64,000 nucleotides of DNA. It comes from Scleromatobacter sp038243995 (lineage in GTDB: Bacteria; Pseudomonadota; Gammaproteobacteria; Burkholderiales; Burkholderiaceae_C). This document shows positions 43,731 to 51,475 of this stretch, in pieces (the stretch's first letter is position 1; each line of letters starts with the position of its first letter). A program made the translations under genes and the position numbers. Under the pieces are notes generated by a model that was given only the letters and a program-made list of their open reading frames with translations, was not told where the DNA came from and searched no databases. Location of the stretch: the NCBI GenBank assembly GCA_038243995.1, contig JBBRTV010000017.1, forward strand, positions 1 to 64,000, in the 5' to 3' direction.

Positions 43731-46700
43731 TCAGGCCACGCTGATGGGAATGACGCGCCCACGTTCCGCAGCCGTCGCCTTCGTGGCCGTGTCGCCACCG
43801 CGGCCGTGCCAGCGATCGAGCAGCTCGCGCCACTGCGCACGCCCGGTCGCGAGGTTGGCCAGCTTCACGTGGCCGTAGCCGCGGATGCGCTCGGGCACGC
43901 GCGCGATCTGCTGTGCGAGGGCGTGCTTCTCGACGTCGAGCATCGGCAAGATCTCGTCGCGGATCATCGCCTCGTAGTCGCGCGCGAGTTCCCGCTCGAG
44001 TTTGCGTTCGCCGGTGTGGCCGAACGGGTCGAGCCAGCTGCCGCGCACGCCGCGCAGCTTCGCCAGCACCCGCAACGCGGGCATCAACCACGGGCCGATG
44101 CGGATCTTCTTCGGGCGACCGTTCGGCCCCATGCGCGCCAGCAGTGGCGGGGCCATGTGGAATTCCATCTTGCCGACCGTGTCGAACTGTTGCGCGAGCG
44201 AGCGTTCGAACGCGCCGTCGGTATAGAGGCGGGCGACCTCGTACTCGTCCTTGATGGCGAGCAGGCGCGAGAACTGCTGCGCGACGATGGTCGTCAACGG
44301 GGCGCCGGCAGCGCCCAGCGCCTGCTCGCGCGCATGCACCGTCTCGACCAGGTTCAGGAAGCGGCCGGCGAGCGCCGCGTCCTGGTAGGCGGTCAGGAAT
44401 GCGACGCGACGCTCGACCAGCCCCTGCCGCCCGAACAGCGACTGCGCGGCGGCCTGGTCGTCCGCCGCGGGCGCAGCGCCGGCCACGCGCTTCAGCGCCG
44501 CCGGGTCGGTGATCGCGAGGCGGCCGATCGCGAACGCCGTCTTGTTCGCCTCGACCGCGACGTTGTTCAGCTCGATCGCCCGCATCAGCGCCTCGAACGA
44601 CACCGGCACCAGGCCGCGTTGCCAGCACGCGCCGAGCATGATGATGTTGGACGGCATCGTGTCGCCCATCAGCTCCTGTGCCAGCGCCTGCGCGTCGATC
44701 AGCTGCACGCGTTCGTCGCCGGCCGCGTGGCGCAGTTTGGCGATCAGCGCCGGCGCCTGGAGCATCGCGTCCGGGTCGCGCACGAACGCCGCCGTGGCGA
44801 TCTCGTGCGTATTGGCGAGGATCGCGGTGCGCCCGTTCTTGACGGTGCCCAGCGCGTCGTCGGACGCACCCACGACAAGGTCGCACGCGAGCAGCACGTC
44901 GGCCTGCTGCGTGTCGATGCGCACCTGGTTGAGCTGGTCGGCGGTCGGCGCCACGCGCACGAACGACAGCACCGCGCCACCCTTCTGCGCGAAGCCCATG
45001 AAGTCGAGCACCGAGGCCTGCTTGCCTTCGAGGTGCGCGGCCATCGTGATCAGCGCGCCGACGGTGACGACGCCGGTGCCGCCGACGCCCGTCACGAGCA
45101 TGTCGAACGGCCCCGTCCAGCGCCACGGCGAGGGCCGGCCGATGCGCGCGACCTCGGCACCCAGCCGCTGCGCGTCGAAGCCCGCGCCGACGCGCTTCTT
45201 CAGCGTCGCGCCCGTCACCGTGACGAAGCTCGGGCAGAAGCCGTTGATGCAGGAGTAATCCTTGTTGCAGGAGCTCTGCTCGATATGGCGCTTGCGGCCC
45301 CAGTCGGTTTCCACCGGGATCACGCTGAGGCAGTTCGACGCCTGTCCGCAGTCGCCGCAGCCTTCGCACACCGCCTCGTTGATGAAGATGCGTTGCGGCG
45401 GATCCGGGTACGCCTTTTTCTTGCGCCGCCGGCGTTTCTCGGCGGCGCAGGTCTGGTCGTAGATCAGGATCGTCACGCCCTCGACCTCGCGTAGCTCGCG
45501 CTGCACTGCATCGAGCTCCTCGCGCGGATGGAACGTCGTGCCGGCCGGGAACAGGCTCGCGTGCGCCCGGTGCGGTTCGATGTCGTCGCTGACGATGACC
45601 ACGCGCTTCGCGCCCTCCGCCTCGACCTGGCGTGCGATCTCCGGCACCGAGAGCGAGCCGTCGACGGGCTGGCCGCCCGTCATCGCGACCGCGTCGTTGT
45701 AGAGGATCTTGTAGGTCAGCGTCGCCTTCGCCGCGATGGCCTGGCGGATAGCAAGATACCCCGAGTGGTAATAGGTGCCGTCGCCCAGGTTCTGGAAGAC
45801 GTGCTTCTCGGTCGTGAAGCGCGAATGCGCCGCCCAGTCGACGCCTTCGGCGCCCATCTGGATCAGCCCGCTCGTGTCGCGCTCCATCCAGCTTGCCATG
45901 AAGTGGCAGCCGATCCCGGCCAGCGCGCGCGAGCCCGCGGGCACTTTCGTGCTCGTGTTGTGCGGGCAGCCGGAGCAGAAATAGGGCTGGCGCTTCACCG
46001 CGTCGCCGACGTTGTGCAGCAGGCACGGCATCGTGAAATCGGTGACGAGGTGGCGCCGATCGAGGGCCGGATTCAAGCGCGCGAGCCAGTCGGCCACGAC
46101 TTCCATGATGCGCGACGGTCGCAGTTCCCCGAGCGCCGACAGCAGTGCCGCGCCGGCGGCGTCGGTCTTGCCGGCGATGCGCGGGCGCTGGAAGTCGGGC
46201 AGCCCGTAGAGCAGGTCCTTGAGCTGGCGCTCGACGACCGGCGCCTTCTCTTCGATCACGAGGATCTCCTCGAGGCCGTGCGCGAACTCGGTCATGCGCG
46301 TCGGCTCGAGCGGAAAGACGAGGCCGACCTTGTAGATGCGCACGCCGGCAGCACCGAGCGCGTTCGGGTCGAGCTCGAGGCGGCGCAGGACCTCGAGGAA
46401 GTCGAAATGCGCCTTGCCCACGGTGACGATGCCGAGCGTCGCGTTCGGGCTCGACACGATGTGCTTGTCGACCGAGTTGGCCCTGGCGAAGGCGCGCACC
46501 GCCGCCAGCTTCTCGGCGAGGCGCGATTCGAGGGCGAGCGACGGCAGGTCGACCGCGCGCACGTGCAGGTCCTGGGTGGGGGTGAAAGCGACGGGTTGCG
46601 TGAAGTCGAGCGGCACGGCGTCGAGATCGACCGTCATGCCCGACTCGACGACTTCGGAAATCGCCTTGAAGCCCACCCAGGCCCCCGAAAAGCGCGACAG

Positions 46701-47312
46701 CGCCCAGCCGTACAGCGCGAACTCGAGGTACTCGGCGACGTTCGCCGGGTGCAGCACCGGCATGCTCCACGCCTGCATCGCGAGATCGCTCTGGTGCGGC
46801 ATGGACGAGGACACGCAGCCGTGATCGTCGCCCGCGACGACCAGCACGCCGCCCAGGGGGCTCGAGCCGTAGACGTTGCCGTGCTTGAGCGCGTCGCCCG
46901 AGCGGTCGACGCCGGGACCTTTGCCGTACCACATGGCCGTCACGCCCTCGACGGTGCGCTTGGGGTCGAGCGCGACGCGCTGCGTGCCGAGGCAGGCCGT
47001 CGCCGCCAGGTCTTCATTGATCGCCGGCAGGAACTCCACCTGCGCCTCCTGCAGGAACTTCTTCGCCTTCCAGAGCTGCTGGTCGACCATGCCCAGCGGG
47101 CTGCCGCGGTAGCCGGAGACGAACGCCGCGGTGTCCAGGCCTGCGGCCCGGTCGCGCCGGCGCTGCATCAGGAGCACGCGCACCAGGGCCTGCGTCCCGG
47201 TCAGGAAGACGCTGCCGGACTCTGCCGCCAGGTTGTCCGTCAGCGCGTACTGGCGCAGCGGCGCGGTGTCCGGATCGGGCGTGGTCATGATGTCGGAAGA
47301 GGGCAGGGTCAT
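43731..47312 (-). CDS. Indolepyruvate ferredoxin oxidoreductase (fused subunits)
   Basis: A 1193-residue enzyme that oxidatively decarboxylates aryl or branched 2-oxo acids to acyl-CoA. Order of parts: pyrimidine domain (VSGYRGSPLGMVDQQLW), thiamine-diphosphate domain (FCSGCPHN; GDGTYYHSGYLAIRQ), two clusters of Cys for 4Fe-4S centres (NEAVCEGCGDCGQASNC; CNKDYSCINGFC), then the gamma-type domain (VTGVGGTGVVTVGALITMAA). This is the single-chain form common in Proteobacteria. ATG at 47312 (MTLPSSDIM) or 47288 may be the start. It is divergent from an Lrp-type regulator, fitting amino-acid-dependent control, and would feed branched acyl-CoA to the liu/icmF pathway (inference). Confidence 0.93.
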   Translation of the reverse strand: MTLPSSDIMTTPDPDTAPLRQYALTDNLAAESGSVFLTGTQALVRVLLMQRRRDRAAGLDTAAFVSGYRGSPLGMVDQQLWKAKKFLQEAQVEFLPAINEDLAATACLGTQRVALDPKRTVEGVTAMWYGKGPGVDRSGDALKHGNVYGSSPLGGVLVVAGDDHGCVSSSMPHQSDLAMQAWSMPVLHPANVAEYLEFALYGWALSRFSGAWVGFKAISEVVESGMTVDLDAVPLDFTQPVAFTPTQDLHVRAVDLPSLALESRLAEKLAAVRAFARANSVDKHIVSSPNATLGIVTVGKAHFDFLEVLRRLELDPNALGAAGVRIYKVGLVFPLEPTRMTEFAHGLEEILVIEEKAPVVERQLKDLLYGLPDFQRPRIAGKTDAAGAALLSALGELRPSRIMEVVADWLARLNPALDRRHLVTDFTMPCLLHNVGDAVKRQPYFCSGCPHNTSTKVPAGSRALAGIGCHFMASWMERDTSGLIQMGAEGVDWAAHSRFTTEKHVFQNLGDGTYYHSGYLAIRQAIAAKATLTYKILYNDAVAMTGGQPVDGSLSVPEIARQVEAEGAKRVVIVSDDIEPHRAHASLFPAGTTFHPREELDAVQRELREVEGVTILIYDQTCAAEKRRRRKKKAYPDPPQRIFINEAVCEGCGDCGQASNCLSVIPVETDWGRKRHIEQSSCNKDYSCINGFCPSFVTVTGATLKKRVGAGFDAQRLGAEVARIGRPSPWRWTGPFDMLVTGVGGTGVVTVGALITMAAHLEGKQASVLDFMGFAQKGGAVLSFVRVAPTADQLNQVRIDTQQADVLLACDLVVGASDDALGTVKNGRTAILANTHEIATAAFVRDPDAMLQAPALIAKLRHAAGDERVQLIDAQALAQELMGDTMPSNIIMLGACWQRGLVPVSFEALMRAIELNNVAVEANKTAFAIGRLAITDPAALKRVAGAAPAADDQAAAQSLFGRQGLVERRVAFLTAYQDAALAGRFLNLVETVHAREQALGAAGAPLTTIVAQQFSRLLAIKDEYEVARLYTDGAFERSLAQQFDTVGKMEFHMAPPLLARMGPNGRPKKIRIGPWLMPALRVLAKLRGVRGSWLDPFGHTGERKLERELARDYEAMIRDEILPMLDVEKHALAQQIARVPERIRGYGHVKLANLATGRAQWRELLDRWHGRGGDTATKATAAERGRVIPISVA

Positions 47313-47405
47313 GGCGCTTCGGGCTGGGGCAGGCGGTGGAACGACGATGCTAGTCCCGGGCGGGCGCACAAATCGTGCTGAATGCCTGGATTCCTGCCTC
47401 GAACT

Positions 47406-47450
47406 GAAACGTTCATCTCGAAATGTCGTTCGAAACGAAATGAATGTTTC
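47406..47450. promoter_or_regulatory. Palindromic operator between oxidoreductase and lrp-like genes
   Basis: GAAACGTTCAT (47406-47416) and ATGAATGTTTC (47440-47450) form an inverted repeat with one mismatch, enclosing further GAAATG/CGTT repeats in AT-richer DNA. Placed 69 bases before the regulator start and 94 before the oxidoreductase start, it is a likely binding region for the Lrp-type protein. Confidence 0.6.
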
Positions 47451-47518
47451 CCGGCCTGTGCCGGGCCTGGACGGATAAGCACGAGAATGGACCCCCGCCT
47501 GCTTCTGTCCGTGTCGCC

Positions 47519-47992
47519 ATGTCCACCCCGCCGCTGATCGATCGAGTCGCCCGCCGCATCGCGGCCGCGCTGCAGCGCGACGGACGCCAGAGCGCGCAAC
47601 AGCTCGCCGACAGCGTCGGGCTGTCTGCCACGCCGGTGTGGCGGCGGGTGAAGGAGCTCGAAGCGAGCGGCGTGATCCGCGGCTATGTCGCGCTGCTCGA
47701 TCGCGAGAAGCTCGGGCTGTCGATCTGCGTGCTCGCGCATGTCACGCTGGTTCGCCACAGCGAAGGCGCGGTCGAGCAGTTCGAAGCGATGGCGCGGGCC
47801 AGCCCGGAAATCATGGAGTGCCACAGCACGACCGGCGAGGGCGACTACCTGATCAAGGTGGTCGCGCCGGACATGAAGGCCTACGACCGCTTCCTGCAGG
47901 ACAAGGTATTCAAGACGGCCGGCGTCGCGAACGTGCGCAGCAGCGTCGTGCTGCGGGAAGTGAAGTACGAGACCGCCTTGCCGGTGGAGTGA
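47519..47992 (+). CDS. Lrp/AsnC family transcriptional regulator
   Basis: A 157-residue regulator: N-terminal winged helix (QRDGRQSAQQLADSVGLSAT then PVWRRVKELEASGVIRGYVA) and a C-terminal RAM ligand-binding domain (VEQFEAMARASPEIMECHST, TGEGDYLIKVVAPDMKAYDR). Divergent from the indolepyruvate oxidoreductase gene, its likely target, responding to an amino acid or 2-oxo acid. Its last codons and stop lie inside a 31-bp inverted repeat. Confidence 0.9.
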   Translation: MSTPPLIDRVARRIAAALQRDGRQSAQQLADSVGLSATPVWRRVKELEASGVIRGYVALLDREKLGLSICVLAHVTLVRHSEGAVEQFEAMARASPEIMECHSTTGEGDYLIKVVAPDMKAYDRFLQDKVFKTAGVANVRSSVVLREVKYETALPVE

Positions 47993-48052
47993 GAACCTGT
48001 GAACGAAACCGACATGCCCGCCGGTTTCATTCACAGGTTCTCACTCCACCGG
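47981..48052. repeat. 31-bp hairpin repeat overlapping the lrp-like stop codon
   Basis: Arms at 47981-48011 and 48022-48052 are complementary at 30 of 31 positions around the loop ACATGCCCGC. The left arm includes the last four codons of the lrp-like gene and its TGA. The element shares GACATGCCCGC and the arm pattern GAA-CTGTGAA-GAA-CCG with the inverted repeat at 22243-22403. It would form an extremely stable RNA hairpin, without a T-run. Confidence 0.85.
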
Positions 48053-48225
48053 CGCGCGGCTTCTTTCGGACCTTGGCAGGATGTCCGCCGATTCCACGAC
48101 GGGCGAGTGGGGGACTTCCCGGATCGGGCCCCCGGGGCCGGCCGAAAGCCTACGATGCAGTTCGACGCAGCCTGCGCCGGAATGCCGGACGCAGGCTGGC
48201 GCACGCCGCATCCCTGGAGCTATCG

Positions 48226-48807
48226 ATGACCCCACACGATTTCCCGCCGCTCGATCTCGCACGCGCCCTGGGCATCCAGGCGCACGCGAACCGGCTCGCC
48301 AACCGGCGGCTGCAGGCCGCGCTCGCGAACCTGTCGACCGCCGAGCTGCACGCCAAGCGCACCAGCTTCTTCCCGACGCTGATCGGCACCCTCAACCATC
48401 TGCTCGCGGTCGACATCTACTACATCAGTGCGCTGCACGGCGACCGCGACATGGTGACGCAATACGAGCGATTCGCGCCGCACGACGAACTGGCGTCCTA
48501 TGCCAGCGCCCAGGACGCGAGCGACCAACGCCTGATCGCCTTCTGCGACCGGCTCGACGCCGCCGGCGTCAACGCGGTCGTCGAGATGCTCCACGGCATG
48601 GCGCCAACTAAACGCGAGCGCGCCGGCCACGTGCTGGCCCATCTGTTCCAACACCAGACGCACCACCGCGGCCAGGTGCATTCGATGCTGTCCGGCACGG
48701 CCGTCAAGCCGCCCCAGCTCGACGAGTTCCTGATGACCATCGACGCGCCGTTCCGGGTGTCGGACATGTCGGCGCTGGGGTGGGCCGAGCGCGATATCTA
48801 CGGTTGA
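48226..48807 (+). CDS. DinB family protein
   Basis: A 193-residue four-helix protein of the DinB/YfiT superfamily: LGIQAHANRLANRRLQAALA, SFFPTLIGTLNHLLAVDIYY with the first metal His, and HVLAHLFQHQTHHRGQVHSM with the further His ligands. These are metal-dependent, often thiol-transfer enzymes or damage-inducible proteins; the specific role is unknown. It is preceded by 170 bases without other features after the hairpin repeat. Confidence 0.85.
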   Translation: MTPHDFPPLDLARALGIQAHANRLANRRLQAALANLSTAELHAKRTSFFPTLIGTLNHLLAVDIYYISALHGDRDMVTQYERFAPHDELASYASAQDASDQRLIAFCDRLDAAGVNAVVEMLHGMAPTKRERAGHVLAHLFQHQTHHRGQVHSMLSGTAVKPPQLDEFLMTIDAPFRVSDMSALGWAERDIYG

Positions 48808-48883
48808 CGCGGCGCGGGGCCGCGCGTGCGCGATCCGGTCGCGAGAGTCGTTACGATGTCCGGAGGCGCCCGGTGATCGCTGA

Positions 48884-48914
48884 ATTGACGTTTACGTAAA
48901 CGTCAATCGATAAT
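48884..48914 (+). promoter_or_regulatory. liuB promoter with LiuR operator
   Basis: A perfect 24-bp palindrome (48884-48907) with half-site ATTGACGTTTAC. TTGACG (48885-48890) and GATAAT (48909-48914) are 18 bases apart, giving a promoter with the operator in the spacer. The liuB ATG is 78 bases downstream. Confidence 0.85.
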
Positions 48915-48991
48915 CGCCTGTTGCGCCACTTCGGTGCGTGCTCGTCCGGCCGCCGGCCCGGCGCGCCCAACAGTCTGCTGAAAACGACGCC

Positions 48992-50629
48992 ATGCCCTCT
49001 CTCTCGACTCAATTGAATGCCCGCTCGGAAGACTTCAAGGCCAACGCAGCAGCCATGCGCCTGCTGGTCGACGACCTGAACGCGAAGCTCGAGCGCATCG
49101 CGCGGGGTGGCGGCGAAGACGCCCGCAAGAAACACCTGTCGCGCGGCAAGCTGCTGCCGCGCGATCGCGTCGAGCGGCTGCTCGACCCGGGCACGCCGTT
49201 CCTCGAGATCGCGCCGCTGGCCGCGCTCGGCATGTATCCGGAAAAGGGCGGCCAGGACGCCGCGCCGGGCGCCGGCATGATCGCCGGCATCGGGCGCGTG
49301 GCCGGAGTCGAATGCCTGATCGTCTGCAACGACGCCACGGTCAAGGGCGGCACCTATTACCCGCTGACGGTGAAGAAGCACCTGCGCGCGCAGGAAATCG
49401 CCGCGCAGAACCGCCTGCCCTGCATCTACCTCGTCGACTCCGGTGGCGCCAACCTGCCCAACCAGGACGAGGTCTTCCCCGACCGCGATCATTTCGGCCG
49501 CATCTTCTTCAACCAGGCCAACCTCAGTGCCGCGGGCATCCCGCAACTGGCGGTCGTGATGGGTTCGTGCACCGCGGGCGGCGCCTACGTGCCGGCGATG
49601 AGCGACCAGACCATCATCGTGAAGGAGCAGGGCACCATCTTCCTCGGTGGTCCGCCCCTGGTGAAGGCCGCGACGGGCGAAGTCGTCAGCGCCGAAGACC
49701 TGGGCGGCGGCGACGTGCACACGCGCCTGTCGGGCGTCGCCGACCACCTGGCCGAGAACGACATGCATGCGCTCGCGCTGGCACGCGGCATCGTCGGCAC
49801 GCTGAACTGGCGCAAGGAAGTCGGCGTCCTGCTGCGCGTGCCGCAGCCGCCCCGACTACCCGGGGCCGAGTTGCACGGCGTGATCCCGCTCGACGCCGAA
49901 GGCAAGCCGGCGCGCAAGCCCTTCGACGTGCGCGAGGTCATCGCCCGCGTGGTGGACGACTCCGAATTCGACGAGTTCAAGGCGCGCTACGGCGCCACGC
50001 TGGTGTGCGGGTTCGCCTGGATCGAGGGCATGCCGGTGGGCATCGTCGCCAACAACGGCATCCTGTTCGCCGAAAGCGCCGACAAGGGCGCGCATTTCAT
50101 CGAGCTGTGCTGCCAGCGCAAGGTGCCGCTCGTGTTCCTGCAGAACATCACCGGCTTCATGGTCGGCCGCAAGTACGAGAACGACGGCATCGCGCGCGCC
50201 GGCGCGAAGATGGTCACGGCCGTCGCCTGCGCGCAGGTGCCCAAGTTCACGGTCATCATCGGCGGCTCGTTCGGCGCCGGCAATTACGGCATGTGCGGCC
50301 GTGCCTACAGCCCGCGCTTCCTCTGGATGTGGCCCAACGCGCGCATCAGCGTGATGGGCGGCGAGCAGGCCGCGAGCGTGCTGGCCACGGTGCGCCGCGA
50401 CGGCATCGAAGCCAAGGGCGGCCAGTGGTCGGCGGACGAGGAAGAGGCGTTCAAGGCGCCGATCCGCGACCAGTACGAAGCGCAGGGCCATCCGTATTTC
50501 GCCAGCGCGCGGCTGTGGGACGACGGCGTGATCGATCCGGCCGACACGCGCCGCGTGCTCGCGCTAGGCCTCAGCGCCAGCCTCAACGCGGCCATCCCCG
50601 ACACGAAGTTCGGCGTGTTCCGGATGTGA
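48992..50629 (+). CDS. liuB: Methylcrotonoyl-CoA carboxylase, carboxyltransferase subunit
   Basis: Transfers CO2 from biotin on LiuD to 3-methylcrotonyl-CoA, giving 3-methylglutaconyl-CoA (leucine pathway). The 545-residue protein has RGKLLPRDRVERLLDPGTPF, the crotonase-fold oxyanion Gly-rich segments VMGSCTAGGAYVPAMSD and TVIIGGSFGAGNYGMCGRAY, and ends TKFGVFRM as in this subunit. ATG at 48992 is used; an upstream GTG-containing stretch lies in the leader. First gene of the LiuR-controlled liuBC-x-DE operon. Confidence 0.95.
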   Translation: MPSLSTQLNARSEDFKANAAAMRLLVDDLNAKLERIARGGGEDARKKHLSRGKLLPRDRVERLLDPGTPFLEIAPLAALGMYPEKGGQDAAPGAGMIAGIGRVAGVECLIVCNDATVKGGTYYPLTVKKHLRAQEIAAQNRLPCIYLVDSGGANLPNQDEVFPDRDHFGRIFFNQANLSAAGIPQLAVVMGSCTAGGAYVPAMSDQTIIVKEQGTIFLGGPPLVKAATGEVVSAEDLGGGDVHTRLSGVADHLAENDMHALALARGIVGTLNWRKEVGVLLRVPQPPRLPGAELHGVIPLDAEGKPARKPFDVREVIARVVDDSEFDEFKARYGATLVCGFAWIEGMPVGIVANNGILFAESADKGAHFIELCCQRKVPLVFLQNITGFMVGRKYENDGIARAGAKMVTAVACAQVPKFTVIIGGSFGAGNYGMCGRAYSPRFLWMWPNARISVMGGEQAASVLATVRRDGIEAKGGQWSADEEEAFKAPIRDQYEAQGHPYFASARLWDDGVIDPADTRRVLALGLSASLNAAIPDTKFGVFRM

Positions 50630-50693
50630 TGCGTGTCGCGCCACGCTCGATGAGTCTCCGCCCGCCTGCCACCCCGCCTCTGAAGGCCCGCCC

Positions 50694-51473
50694 ATGACCG
50701 CCACCCTCCAGATCCGGCGCGACGGTGCCGTCGCCCGCGTGTTCCTCGACCGCCCGGACGTACGCAACGCGTTCAACGACAGCGTGATCGCCGAGCTGGC
50801 GACGGCGTTCGAGGGCTTCGCGGCGGACGCCACGCTGCGCGCGGTCGTCCTCGGCGGCTACGGCAAGGCGTTCTGCGCCGGCGCCGACCTGTCGTGGATG
50901 CGGGCGATGGCCGACTACACGTGGGAGCAGAATCGTGCCGACGCGCAGGGCCTGGCCGACATGCTGTTCGCGATCTGGTCCTGTCCCGTTCCCGTGATCG
51001 GCCGCGTGCACGGAGACTGTTACGCCGGCGGCGTGGGACTGGCAGCGGTGTGCGACGTGCTGGTCGCCGTCGAAGGCGTCCACTTCTGTCTCAGCGAGGC
51101 GAAGCTCGGCCTGCTGCCCGCGACGATCGCGCCCTACGTCATCCGTGCGCTCGGCGAGCAGGCAGCGCGGCGCTACTTCACCACGGCGGAGCGCTTCGAC
51201 GCGGGGCGTGCGCATGAACTCGGCTTCGTGCACGAGGTCGTGCCGGCCGATGCGCTCGACGCGAAGGTCGACGAACTCGTCGCCGCGCTGGTCGCCAACG
51301 GGCCGGCCGCGGTACGAGCCTGCAAGAAGCTGGTGCAGGACGTCGCCGGCCGCCCGATCGACGGTACGCTGCGCGCCGAGACGGCCCGACGCATTGCCGA
51401 CATCCGCGCCAGCGCCGAAGGCAAGGAAGGCGTGCAGGCCTTCCTGAACAAGCGGGATCCGGCGTGGCGCTGA
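50694..51473 (+). CDS. liuC: Methylglutaconyl-CoA hydratase LiuC
   Basis: Hydrates 3-methylglutaconyl-CoA to HMG-CoA. A 259-residue crotonase: RPDVRNAFNDSVIAEL, the oxyanion-hole segment GYGKAFCAGADLSWMRAMAD, PVPVIGRVHGDCYAGGVGLA and FCLSEAKLGLLPATIAPYVI. These match LiuC/AUH-type enzymes rather than short-chain enoyl-CoA hydratases. It follows liuB by 64 bases. Confidence 0.92.
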   Translation: MTATLQIRRDGAVARVFLDRPDVRNAFNDSVIAELATAFEGFAADATLRAVVLGGYGKAFCAGADLSWMRAMADYTWEQNRADAQGLADMLFAIWSCPVPVIGRVHGDCYAGGVGLAAVCDVLVAVEGVHFCLSEAKLGLLPATIAPYVIRALGEQAARRYFTTAERFDAGRAHELGFVHEVVPADALDAKVDELVAALVANGPAAVRACKKLVQDVAGRPIDGTLRAETARRIADIRASAEGKEGVQAFLNKRDPAWR

Positions 51474-51475
51474 CC

